Shown here in pieces: positions 1 through 8,148 of a stretch of 64,000 bases of DNA. A model generated the notes under the pieces. It did not search any database. It was not told the origin of the DNA and worked only from the letters and a program-made list of their open reading frames with translations. The position numbers and the translations under genes were made by a program. This DNA comes from Alishewanella tabrizica (GTDB lineage Bacteria; Pseudomonadota; Gammaproteobacteria; Enterobacterales; Alteromonadaceae): contig NZ_BMYR01000006.1 in assembly GCF_014652375.1 (NCBI RefSeq), positions 62,001 through 126,000 on the forward strand. The letters are read 5' to 3'. Position 1 is the stretch's first letter; each line of letters begins with the position of its first letter.

Positions 1-1671
1 AAATACGCGATACGATAACACTTGATAACGCTGCATCAGCTCACTAATCGCCACAGGCACGGTGCCTAAATCTTCGCCAATCACAATACAATGATTACGC
101 TGGCTCTCTAAGGCGAGTATGGCAAACAAGGCTTCAGCAGGCATACCAATATAGGCACCTTGCGTCGCATCCGCGCCCAGCGGACAACACCAGAGTCTCA
201 ACAAGGCCATCACATGATCTAAACGTAATGCACCTGCGTTGCGCATATTCGCGCGGATCAAAGCAATAAAAGGTTGAAACGCTTTTTGACGCAGCGTAAC
301 AGGGTTATAGGCTAATAATCCCCAATTCTGGCCCTTCGGTGCCATAATATCTGGCGGCGCCCCAACGCTGAGATCCAGTAAAAAGTCTTCAGGCGCCGCC
401 CAACTTTCGGCACTACTGCGGCTCGTTCCTACCGCCACATCACAATACAAGCCAATCGCCATACCTTGTTTACGGCATTCTGCTTTTACATCAGCTAATT
501 GCTGTTGTGCTAACCATTGCAAATAGAGATGTTGTTCAATCTGTGCGGCATGTTCTGCAGCAAATTGTTTAACTGCCGGGCTATCGGGGGTTTGATAGGC
601 TGCAGGGAAGTTTTGCCAGGCCGCCATACTGTGATCTTGCCAGAATAAATGACCTTGCAACACTTTAAACAGAGCCATTTGCTGTAAGCTGGCGCCACCT
701 TCTTGCACAAAATCACGAAACATCCGTGCTCTAGCGGTATTCTGTGCTAATTCCTGTTGCACAAAATGTTGATACAGTAGCTCAGCAACTTCTGCTTTTA
801 ACGCGGCGACGGCGGGATAGTCGACATCGCTGGCGGCACGGCAATGTGATAATTGTTGTTGAAAGCGCTCACTGGCGACGAGGTGTTGCGCTGCCGCGCA
901 GTGCATAAATTCGAGTGTCTCATCTAAAGCAACGTACAGGGTATTGAGCCATAACCGACTGTTTGGACTGTATGGACTACAATCTTGAGGAAGCAGTGGG
1001 TATAACGCATGCAGCGGATTTAAGCCAATAAAGTCATTGCCTTGAGCTGCAAGTGGCGCCACCATATTTTTTAAGTCAGCAAAGTCGCCCATCCCCCAGT
1101 TCCGCGAAGAACGAACAGCATACAGCTGAATCGCCGGGCCCATGGTTTTATGCAAAATCGCGCTATCATGTAATTGGAAACAGCGCGCGGGGCTGATGAT
1201 AATCTGTTGATTCAGGCGTTGCTTACCATCTGTAAGCGTTAGCTGATGATAGCCTGCGGCTAATGCCGCAGTAAGTGGCACGTCAAAAGCTAAGATAGTG
1301 CCTTCAGCCCCGTCATATTGCGCCACGATATCTTTAGGTTGAAGTAGCACCTCGCCTTGCAGCACGCCCCCCTGTTCTTGGGTGATTACCCATTGCCATT
1401 CGCTGCTTGCGTCATTTGCGGACAATTGTAAACGAACGATAAGGGTATTACCTTCAGTACACACTTGCACAGGCGCTAAGCGCTCTAGCCATTGTTGCTG
1501 TTGTAACTGTTGAATATGGTTGGCAATGTGTTGTTCACTGCTTAAATCAAACCCCATTGCACGCAAAATAGCCTGCTGAATAGGCAGTGCAATATGTTCG
1601 GTGTGTCCATTTGCATGCACATAACTCTCTTGCAAGCCCGCTAAATGCGCGAGCTGTTTCAGTTGTTCCAT
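1..1671 (-). CDS. malQ: 4-alpha-glucanotransferase (amylomaltase), 3' end cut by window edge
   Basis: Cytosolic GH77 enzyme that transfers alpha-1,4-glucan segments between maltodextrins, releasing glucose. I translated the minus strand from the ATG at 1669-1671; 557 codons are open to the window edge with no stop. Visible GH77 features are NWGMGDF near the middle, IGLNPLHALYP, the nucleophile region ALRLDHVM (Asp about residue 485) and the acid/base region GEDLGTVP (Glu about residue 533). The N-terminal region is long, as in the enterobacterial-type MalQ. The gene is divergent from the TonB-dependent receptor at 2081 and has its own palindromic operator 105 bases upstream. The missing C-terminus lies left of the window. 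The family call is secure from the motifs. Confidence 0.93.
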   Translation of the reverse strand, partial: MEQLKQLAHLAGLQESYVHANGHTEHIALPIQQAILRAMGFDLSSEQHIANHIQQLQQQQWLERLAPVQVCTEGNTLIVRLQLSANDASSEWQWVITQEQGGVLQGEVLLQPKDIVAQYDGAEGTILAFDVPLTAALAAGYHQLTLTDGKQRLNQQIIISPARCFQLHDSAILHKTMGPAIQLYAVRSSRNWGMGDFADLKNMVAPLAAQGNDFIGLNPLHALYPLLPQDCSPYSPNSRLWLNTLYVALDETLEFMHCAAAQHLVASERFQQQLSHCRAASDVDYPAVAALKAEVAELLYQHFVQQELAQNTARARMFRDFVQEGGASLQQMALFKVLQGHLFWQDHSMAAWQNFPAAYQTPDSPAVKQFAAEHAAQIEQHLYLQWLAQQQLADVKAECRKQGMAIGLYCDVAVGTSRSSAESWAAPEDFLLDLSVGAPPDIMAPKGQNWGLLAYNPVTLRQKAFQPFIALIRANMRNAGALRLDHVMALLRLWCCPLGADATQGAYIGMPAEALFAILALESQRNHCIVIGEDLGTVPVAISELMQRYQVLSYRVF

Positions 1672-1775
1672 ATCTCACCTGCTATCTGGGCGGCCTGCGG
1701 TTTGGGCTGCCTGTTATTTTTGCTTGGCGCTATTTCAGACAAGCATAAACAGCCCCCTGCAAATAGGAAACATGC

Positions 1776-1789
1776 TGCATACGTATGCA
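1776..1789. promoter_or_regulatory. Maltodextrin operator, GCATAC type
   Basis: Perfect palindrome TGCATACGTATGCA, 105 bases upstream of malQ. The same 14-mer occurs before the amylase at 40821. The size, symmetry and central CG are typical of LacI-family operators; assignment to a MalR-type repressor is inference. Confidence 0.75.
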
Positions 1790-1944
1790 GTTTATTTCGG
1801 TGCAAAAAGCCGCATTTTTACTTATTTGTGGGCAACGCTATCCGGTATTAAAAATAGAGCGTGCAGTGCTTGCCTTCTCAATTGCGCACAACAATAGTGC
1901 AGAATACCTCTAGTTTGCACCCTGTCTGTGCGTCTTTTTAGTTA

Positions 1945-1958
1945 TGAATACGTATTCA
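1945..1958. promoter_or_regulatory. Maltodextrin operator, GAATAC type
   Basis: Perfect palindrome TGAATACGTATTCA (16 bp symmetrical with the flanking A and T), 122 bases upstream of the receptor at 2081. Identical 14-mers occur at 8022 and 58979. Confidence 0.78.
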
Positions 1959-2080
1959 TGTTGAGATGATGCTCGAATAAGTTTAATAAATGAGCATGGC
2001 GAAACCGAAGTTGAGAACTTTCAGCGAGGCTTACGGATTTTGCAGCGGTAAAACAACAACAGACCGGGGTAGATAGGGTT

Positions 2081-4789
2081 ATGAATAAATTTAAACTCAG
2101 TATGCTGACATTAGCATTGGCAGCAGCGGGTACAGGTTCTTTGGCTTTTGCACAAGAAGCCGTTGAAACTGAAACACAGCAAGCACAGGAAGAAGCCGTA
2201 GAAGTTATTTCAGTACGTGGCTTTCGTCGCAGCTTACAAGAGTCTCAGAACATTAAAATGTTCAATAGTTCCATTGTTGAAGCCGTTTCTGCGGAAGACA
2301 TTGGTAAATTACCTGACGTAAGTATTGCCGAATCTTTAGCACGTTTACCGGGTTTAACTGCGCAACGTTTAAATGGCCGTAGTCAGGTCATTAGTATCCG
2401 CGGTTTAGCACCGGATTTTTCTACCGCCTTATTAAACGGCCGTGAGCAAGTAAGCTCTGGCGATAACCGCGGTGTAGAATTTGATCAATACCCATCAGAG
2501 CTATTAAGCGGCGTTGTCGTATACAAAACGCCAGATGCAGCCTTATTAGGCCAAGGTTTAGCCGGTACTGCAGATATGCGTTTGGTGAGTCCGTTAGCCC
2601 ATGGCGAACGCACCATTGCGTTAAATGCGCGTTATGAGTGGAGCCAAATTGAAGCGTTAAATGCGGGTGCTGATGATACAGGTAAACGTTTCAGTATTTC
2701 GTATATTGACCAATTCGCGGATAACACCATCGGTGTGGCCTTAGGCTATGCGAATATGTCTAACCCTGTACAAATTGAACGTTTCGAAGCCTGGGGTTAT
2801 GCAGATACACCAACGGGTGACAAAGTGATTGGTGGCGCCAAGGTGTTTGCCAATTCTAATTTGTTAGAGCGTGATGGCTTTATTGGTGTCTTTGAATACA
2901 AGCCAAACGACAATTACAGCAGCACGGTGGATTTCTATTATTCACAGTTTGACGAAACGCAGCGTACCAGTTTTATTGAATTACCGTTGTTCTGGGGCGG
3001 CGCGCCTTTGGTTAATCCAATCGTTGAAGACGGTCTTGTCACCTCAGGTGGTTACACTGGCGTAAAAGGGATTGTGCGCAACCATGGTAACTACCGTGAA
3101 AGCGAGCTGTTCTCGTTAGGCTGGAAAAACGAGTTTAAGTTAGCCGATAACTGGCAAGCTACGGTTGACGTTAACCACTCATCATTAGATCGTACCGATT
3201 TAATTTTAGAATCTGACGCCGGTACTGGCCCTGCAGGCATGGGTGCATTAGACAATCTGTCTTTTGGTATGGGGCCGCGTGGCGCAGTATTTAATTCAAC
3301 GTTAAACTATGCCGATCCGAGTTTAATTTTGTTAACCAGCCCACAAGGTTGGGGTGGTGATATTATCCCTGGTGGTCAGTTAGGTTATTACAATTCACCC
3401 GCCATTACTGATGATTTAAACCAAGTGCGTTTAAGCGCCATCACCATGCTGGAAGGTGATAACTTCGATTCGTTAGAAGTGGGCGTTAATTATAGCAATC
3501 GTGAAAAAGACAAAAAAGCGAACGAGTTTTTCTTAGCCTTACCCAATGGCGCGCGTTCAGCTCCAATCCCAAATATCGCGGGTACCACTAGCTTAAGTGC
3601 TTTCGGTATTGCCGGCATGGTGAGTTACGATCCAAGAGAATTAGTGGACAGTGGTGCCTTAGTTCGTGTGCGTAATCCTAATGCAGACGTCTTAATCAAA
3701 GATTGGAACGTTGAAGAAGACGTGATCACTACTTACGTAAAACTGGGGATCAATAGCCGTGTTGGCGATATCCCGGTAACTGGTAATGTAGGGACGCAAA
3801 TTGTTCATACCGATCAGTCTTCTTTTGCATTAGCGGCATCAGGTACAGGGATTAATGTGTCGTCGTTCCGCTTAGATGGTGGCGATAAATACTGGGAATT
3901 CTTACCAAGCTTAAACCTGAACTTTGAAGTAGGTACGGGTAAGTATGTCCGCGTTGGTTTAGCGCGTACTATGGCGCGTGCGCGGATGGATCAATTACGT
4001 GCTAGCCAAGATTACAGCTTTAATCCGGCATTAAACAATGCGCAGGCAACTCCAGAGCAAAATTCACCCTGGAGCGCTGGCGGCGGTAACCCAGCGTTAC
4101 GTCCATGGATAGCTAACTCATTAGATATTTCTTACGAGCAATACTTTGACGATAGCAAAGGCTATATGGCCATTGCTGCGTTCTACAAAGATTTAGAAAG
4201 CTATATCTACGATCAGCGCGTTATTCAAGACTTTACCGGCTTCCCATCAGGTGGTGAAGTGCCAGTGATTAACCAAGGTATTGCCACGACTCCACAAAAC
4301 GGTGAAGGTGGTCGTATCAATGGTCTAGAATTCACCTTGTCGGCCAGCGGTAGCATGATTACCCCAATTTTAGACAACTTTGGTGCCGTATTAACCGGTT
4401 CATGGACAGACAGCGATATTCAGTCTAATCCAAATGATCCGTCAACACCGCTGCCAGGCTTGTCAGAAAAAGTCGCTAACTTAACGTTCTATTACGAGTT
4501 AGATGGCTTCTCTGCACGGGTAAGTAGTCGTTACCGTTCAGATTTCTTAGGCGAAATATCTGGTTTTGGTAATGGTCGTGATTTACGCATGATTGAAGCC
4601 GAAACTGTGGTTGATGCCCAAGTAAGCTACAGCTTCTCAGGTCGATACGAAGGGTTAACCTTGTTACTGCAAGCCAACAACATCACAGACGAACCGTTTG
4701 TACGCGTTGAAGGTGACGATAGCCGCCGTGTGATTGAATCACAACGTTACGGTCGTTCGTACATGGCAGGTTTGTCGTACAAGTTCTAA
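2081..4789 (+). CDS. TonB-dependent outer-membrane receptor, maltodextrin uptake (predicted)
   Basis: 902-residue outer-membrane beta-barrel of the Xanthomonas/Caulobacter-type TonB receptor family. It has a Sec signal peptide ending near AFAQ (residues 1-24), a TonB-box-like segment EVISVRGF near residue 43, and a plug domain with the family signature EDIGKLPDVSIAESLARLPG at about residues 79-98. The remainder is an alternating-strand barrel ending in the terminal aromatic residue (LSYKF). Substrate assignment to alpha-glucan oligosaccharides rests on context: divergent malQ, a shared operator and a nearby pullulanase. The halogenase homologue follows after a terminator-like hairpin. A second receptor of the same family lies at 8149. 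Confidence 0.9.
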   Translation: MNKFKLSMLTLALAAAGTGSLAFAQEAVETETQQAQEEAVEVISVRGFRRSLQESQNIKMFNSSIVEAVSAEDIGKLPDVSIAESLARLPGLTAQRLNGRSQVISIRGLAPDFSTALLNGREQVSSGDNRGVEFDQYPSELLSGVVVYKTPDAALLGQGLAGTADMRLVSPLAHGERTIALNARYEWSQIEALNAGADDTGKRFSISYIDQFADNTIGVALGYANMSNPVQIERFEAWGYADTPTGDKVIGGAKVFANSNLLERDGFIGVFEYKPNDNYSSTVDFYYSQFDETQRTSFIELPLFWGGAPLVNPIVEDGLVTSGGYTGVKGIVRNHGNYRESELFSLGWKNEFKLADNWQATVDVNHSSLDRTDLILESDAGTGPAGMGALDNLSFGMGPRGAVFNSTLNYADPSLILLTSPQGWGGDIIPGGQLGYYNSPAITDDLNQVRLSAITMLEGDNFDSLEVGVNYSNREKDKKANEFFLALPNGARSAPIPNIAGTTSLSAFGIAGMVSYDPRELVDSGALVRVRNPNADVLIKDWNVEEDVITTYVKLGINSRVGDIPVTGNVGTQIVHTDQSSFALAASGTGINVSSFRLDGGDKYWEFLPSLNLNFEVGTGKYVRVGLARTMARARMDQLRASQDYSFNPALNNAQATPEQNSPWSAGGGNPALRPWIANSLDISYEQYFDDSKGYMAIAAFYKDLESYIYDQRVIQDFTGFPSGGEVPVINQGIATTPQNGEGGRINGLEFTLSASGSMITPILDNFGAVLTGSWTDSDIQSNPNDPSTPLPGLSEKVANLTFYYELDGFSARVSSRYRSDFLGEISGFGNGRDLRMIEAETVVDAQVSYSFSGRYEGLTLLLQANNITDEPFVRVEGDDSRRVIESQRYGRSYMAGLSYKF

Positions 4790-4851
4790 TATCGGTCACG
4801 TAACGTGCTTAGCGATCATTGCTAGGCACTGCGTTAAATCGGTTTTAAAAT

Positions 4852-4889
4852 GCCCCTGCTGCTCTCGTGCATCGTCAGGGGCTTTTTTT
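4852..4889 (+). terminator. Intrinsic terminator or attenuator between receptor and halogenase
   Basis: Stem GCCCCTG (4852-4858) pairs with CAGGGGC (4876-4882), followed directly by seven T residues. It ends 14 bases before the halogenase ATG, so receptor transcripts that read through would feed the halogenase. This gives expression stepped down from the receptor unless another promoter exists. Confidence 0.8.
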
Positions 4890-4903
4890 ATTGGAGACAG
4901 AAC

Positions 4904-6418
4904 ATGACGCAACAAACCGCCATTCGCCGTGTATTGATTGTCGGCGGGGGGACAGCCGGTTGGATGACGGCAGCGATGCTAGCCAGAGTAATGGGGCCAC
5001 AACTGCATATTCGATTAATCGAATCGGATGCTATCGGCACTGTAGGCGTAGGCGAAGCAACGATTCCTGCCATACAGCATTTTAATGCGGCGCTGGGTAT
5101 TAATGAGGCTGAGTTTTTAACGGCAACTCAAGGCAGTATTAAATTAGGCATTCAATTTGAAAATTGGGGCAAGCTTGGCGAGCAATATATGCATGCCTTT
5201 GGTCCTATTGGGAAGCCTCTGGGATTTACCTCTTTTCATCATTATTGGTTAGCCGCGCGAGCGCGTGGCGATAACAGCAGTTTTTGGGATTATTCGCTCA
5301 ATTATCAGGCTGCACGAAGCGGTAAATACCAACCCTTGGCGCAGATTCCGAATACGCCTTTACAGGGGCTGATTCATGCTTATCATTTTGATGCGGGCTT
5401 ATACGCGGCTTTTTTGCGACGTTATAGTGAACGTTTACAGGTGATTAGAAGCGAAGGGACTATTGCGGCAGTGAGCAAGACACCTGCTGGCGACATCGCC
5501 AGCGTAACGTTGGCAGATGGGCAAACCTTCAGTGCTGATTTATTTATTGATTGCTCAGGTATTCGTGCGCTGTTAATTGGTCAGGAACTTAATGTTGGCT
5601 ATGAAAATTGGCAGCATTGGTTACCCTGTGACAGTGCGTTAGCTGTGCCTACAGCCGCACGTCAGCCTATTTTACCCTATACCCGTTCTATTGCGCATGC
5701 GGGTGGTTGGCAATGGCGTATTCCCCTTCAGCATCGAACAGGCAATGGCTTGGTATACAGTAGCCAGTATTTGGATGATAACGCGGCGCGGCATACCTTA
5801 CTTACGAATCTTGATGCTGAGGTGCTGGCGGAACCGCGTAAAATTAGTTTTGTTACAGGGCGGCGTAAACAACAGTGGCAGCAAAACTGCGTCGCCATTG
5901 GCTTATCGAGTGGCTTTTTAGAACCGTTAGAATCGACCAGTATCCATCTTATTCAAAGTGCTATTGTGCGGTTAGTGCAATCTTTCCCTGCCAGCCACGA
6001 TATGGCGGCATTAAGACAAAACTATAATCAGCAATCGCAACAAGAATTTGAAGCCATCCGCGATTTCATTATTTTGCATTATTGCTTAAACCAACGTGAT
6101 GATAATGGCTTGTGGCAGTATTGCCGTAGCATGGCATTACCCGATTCATTGGCACAGCGTATTGCGTTGTTCCAGCAATCGGCCGCGGTGTTTCGCCAAC
6201 AAGACGAGTTATTTACAGAAGTGGCCTGGCAGCAGGTGATGTTAGGGCAAAATGTTCTGCCCCAACAGTATCACCCCTTGGCGGATCAGCTTACTGCTGC
6301 ACAATTAAACGGCTTTTTAGGTGATATTAAGCTCATTATGCAGCGTACAGCGGCAAAATTACCCTCTCACCAGGCGTTTTTGCAACAGGTGCAGCAAGCC
6401 CAGCAAGCTCAACAATAG
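4904..6418 (+). CDS. Tryptophan-halogenase-family flavoprotein
   Basis: 504-residue FAD-dependent protein of the tryptophan 7-halogenase family (PrnA/BrvH type). The N-terminus carries the dinucleotide-binding motif GGGTAGW (residues 14-20). Also visible are GVGEATIP (48-55), the catalytic lysine region GSIKLGIQF (Lys80, aligning with PrnA Lys79), the halogenase hallmark WQWRIP (269-274) and LEPLESTSI, holding the conserved Glu-Ser pair. I chose ATG 4904, preceded by TTGGAGACAGAAC, rather than the upstream in-frame ATG at 4850, because the extra codons run through the terminator hairpin. Such proteins commonly sit beside TonB receptors in Alteromonadales and Caulobacterales. The substrate is unknown, and free tryptophan is not implied. 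Confidence 0.88.
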   Translation: MTQQTAIRRVLIVGGGTAGWMTAAMLARVMGPQLHIRLIESDAIGTVGVGEATIPAIQHFNAALGINEAEFLTATQGSIKLGIQFENWGKLGEQYMHAFGPIGKPLGFTSFHHYWLAARARGDNSSFWDYSLNYQAARSGKYQPLAQIPNTPLQGLIHAYHFDAGLYAAFLRRYSERLQVIRSEGTIAAVSKTPAGDIASVTLADGQTFSADLFIDCSGIRALLIGQELNVGYENWQHWLPCDSALAVPTAARQPILPYTRSIAHAGGWQWRIPLQHRTGNGLVYSSQYLDDNAARHTLLTNLDAEVLAEPRKISFVTGRRKQQWQQNCVAIGLSSGFLEPLESTSIHLIQSAIVRLVQSFPASHDMAALRQNYNQQSQQEFEAIRDFIILHYCLNQRDDNGLWQYCRSMALPDSLAQRIALFQQSAAVFRQQDELFTEVAWQQVMLGQNVLPQQYHPLADQLTAAQLNGFLGDIKLIMQRTAAKLPSHQAFLQQVQQAQQAQQ

Positions 6419-6436
6419 CCAAAGGTGATACTCCAC

Positions 6437-6448
6437 CACGGCGCCGTG
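6437..6448. other. 12-bp perfect palindrome between convergent genes
   Basis: CACGGCGCCGTG sits in the 30-base gap between the halogenase stop and the end of the minus-strand gene. It is a possible bidirectional termination hairpin, but it has no T-run. Confidence 0.35.
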
Positions 6449-7870
6449 TTAGTTTTTACGTTGCTCGGCGCTGTGCCAGAGGTTTTGGTTTTCGGGTACG
6501 CTAAAAAAGTTATCGGGTTGCCAGCAATGGGGTAGCAGTTTTTGTGCGTACTGGGCCTCGCCATCTTGGTACAGCGCGTTTAACAGTTCTTTTAAGCGTT
6601 TTTCAGGCAGCAATTTTAAGCGATCGCGAGCGGGTTTAAAGTACAAGTTAAGCTCGGTACTTAAGTTGATATTATACCCGGTATTACGATATTGCTGATT
6701 GCGGCTGACGACGCGGCATCCGGGGTGCTCTGGCTTTTCAGGATACAGGCTGTTCACAATAGCAAACTCGTACTTAAGCTGTGGTTTGCCATCATCGCCC
6801 AAGGGGGTATATACCACGCCGTATCCCTGCGGAAATAAGCCCATCAAACGGAAAAGGCGATCCACTAATACCGCATGGTATTCGGCTCGGTGCACGGCTT
6901 CTTTTAATAATAATGCCGCACGAGGCAATGCATCATAGTTGTAACGGGTGCGGGCGGGCAGCACTATTGACGCATAGGCTTGCGGCACTTTAAACAAACT
7001 GCCTAAAGGCGTTTCGGTGCTCGCCGTCAAAAAGCGTTGTAATTGGGTTTGAGTGTGTTTTTGCAATTGGCTTTGTTGCTCGCGTTGCTCGCGGTTTCCG
7101 CCACGCGCCGGTAATTCGCCAAGGCCAAGCTGTAAAAATGCCAAGCTACCTTGTTTGGCAAATTCAATATAACGGGCACGCTCCTCACTACTCAACGTAC
7201 GTTCTGTTTTGGCACTAATATCGTGCTCATTTAGAATAGCTTGTGCATTTATATCCAGTTGACCAGAGTGTTGAATAATACAGGCCATCACCACAGGTAA
7301 TTGCAATTGTTGGCGATAAGGGCAACTTTCTGGCGCGGCCAAATTTCTATTTTCGTACCATTCTTGCCACAGCGGTTCTTTAAGGATTTTTTGCTGGAGT
7401 AAATCTTCTAACAGGCGCAAGGTGAGTAGCGCCCTATAGCAAGGCTTGTAGGCATGTTCAATTAGCAGATTTTTACGCTGCTTGGCGGTGGCAGTAATAA
7501 GCAGCCCGCCCAAGAGTCTGGCACTTAATGTTAAGGTTTCGCTCGCTTGTGTGCCTTCGCTAAGTTGTAACAGCGCTTCTGCGGCTTGTTTTAAGCTACT
7601 CCAGCGTTGAATACGTTGCTTTTCGTCTTCAAACTGCAGATCAGTAAACACTTTACGTGTTTTTTGTAATACCTCTGTTTTGGCTCCAGCCTGTTGTGCC
7701 TGTTGCCACGCTAATTCAGCCAGATGCAGGCTTTGTTGTCGCGCCTGTTGGTGGGTAAAAAAATCCAGCGCAAAATGGTAATAGCACGCTTGATTGGGGC
7801 TATAAAAATTCGCTAATAGTTGTTCTAAATTACGGACAAAAACCGATTGCTTGCCAAACGCGAGATTCAA
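6449..7870 (-). CDS. Conserved hypothetical cytosolic protein, maltodextrin locus
   Basis: 473 residues, no signal peptide or membrane segment. It is rich in Gln, Leu and Ala helices in the N-terminal 270 residues. The C-terminal part (about residues 310-400) has a region resembling the C-terminal accessory segment of HD-GYP/HD phosphohydrolases: LFRLMGLFPQGYGVVYTPLG, then a beta-rich stretch. No HD or GYP catalytic motif is visible, so I do not assign a function. The only start consistent with the reading frame is TTG at 7870, preceded by AGGACC at a suitable distance; no in-frame ATG lies near it. It is divergent from the second receptor and shares that upstream region, including the operator at 8022. 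Confidence 0.7.
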   Translation of the reverse strand: MNLAFGKQSVFVRNLEQLLANFYSPNQACYYHFALDFFTHQQARQQSLHLAELAWQQAQQAGAKTEVLQKTRKVFTDLQFEDEKQRIQRWSSLKQAAEALLQLSEGTQASETLTLSARLLGGLLITATAKQRKNLLIEHAYKPCYRALLTLRLLEDLLQQKILKEPLWQEWYENRNLAAPESCPYRQQLQLPVVMACIIQHSGQLDINAQAILNEHDISAKTERTLSSEERARYIEFAKQGSLAFLQLGLGELPARGGNREQREQQSQLQKHTQTQLQRFLTASTETPLGSLFKVPQAYASIVLPARTRYNYDALPRAALLLKEAVHRAEYHAVLVDRLFRLMGLFPQGYGVVYTPLGDDGKPQLKYEFAIVNSLYPEKPEHPGCRVVSRNQQYRNTGYNINLSTELNLYFKPARDRLKLLPEKRLKELLNALYQDGEAQYAQKLLPHCWQPDNFFSVPENQNLWHSAEQRKN

Positions 7871-8021
7871 AATGCAGGTCCTGTAGCCAGGCTATTTACT
7901 GTCTTACAAAATACCACTGTCCAAGCTTACTGCAAAGCGTCCTCGGGTGAAATTGATCGCAATTGCCACAATGCACCATGGTTGTGCTAATACTGGGAAC
8001 GTTGCACCCTAACTTTCGTTT

Positions 8022-8035
8022 TGAATACGTATTCA
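8022..8035. promoter_or_regulatory. Maltodextrin operator, GAATAC type
   Basis: Perfect palindrome TGAATACGTATTCA, 114 bases upstream of the receptor start at 8149 and 152 bases upstream of the divergent unknown gene. Identical to the site at 1945. Confidence 0.78.
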
Positions 8036-8148
8036 TATTGCGAAAAGCCCCGTAACGGTTAATAACTACACAGATAACAAACAGTTTGCACCATGATGCT
8101 CTTGTCATGGCCGTGAATACAATAAAAACACAGACGGGGAAAAAAGGT

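Larger units (their letters stand above)
1672..2080. promoter_or_regulatory. Divergent malQ / TonB-receptor regulatory region
   Basis: A 409-base stretch without a supported gene between two divergent starts. It holds two perfect 14-bp palindromes, one nearer each gene (1776-1789 and 1945-1958), and should contain both promoters. A 68-codon plus-strand ORF runs through it (1645-1851), but it starts inside malQ and has no recognisable protein character. Confidence 0.7.
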
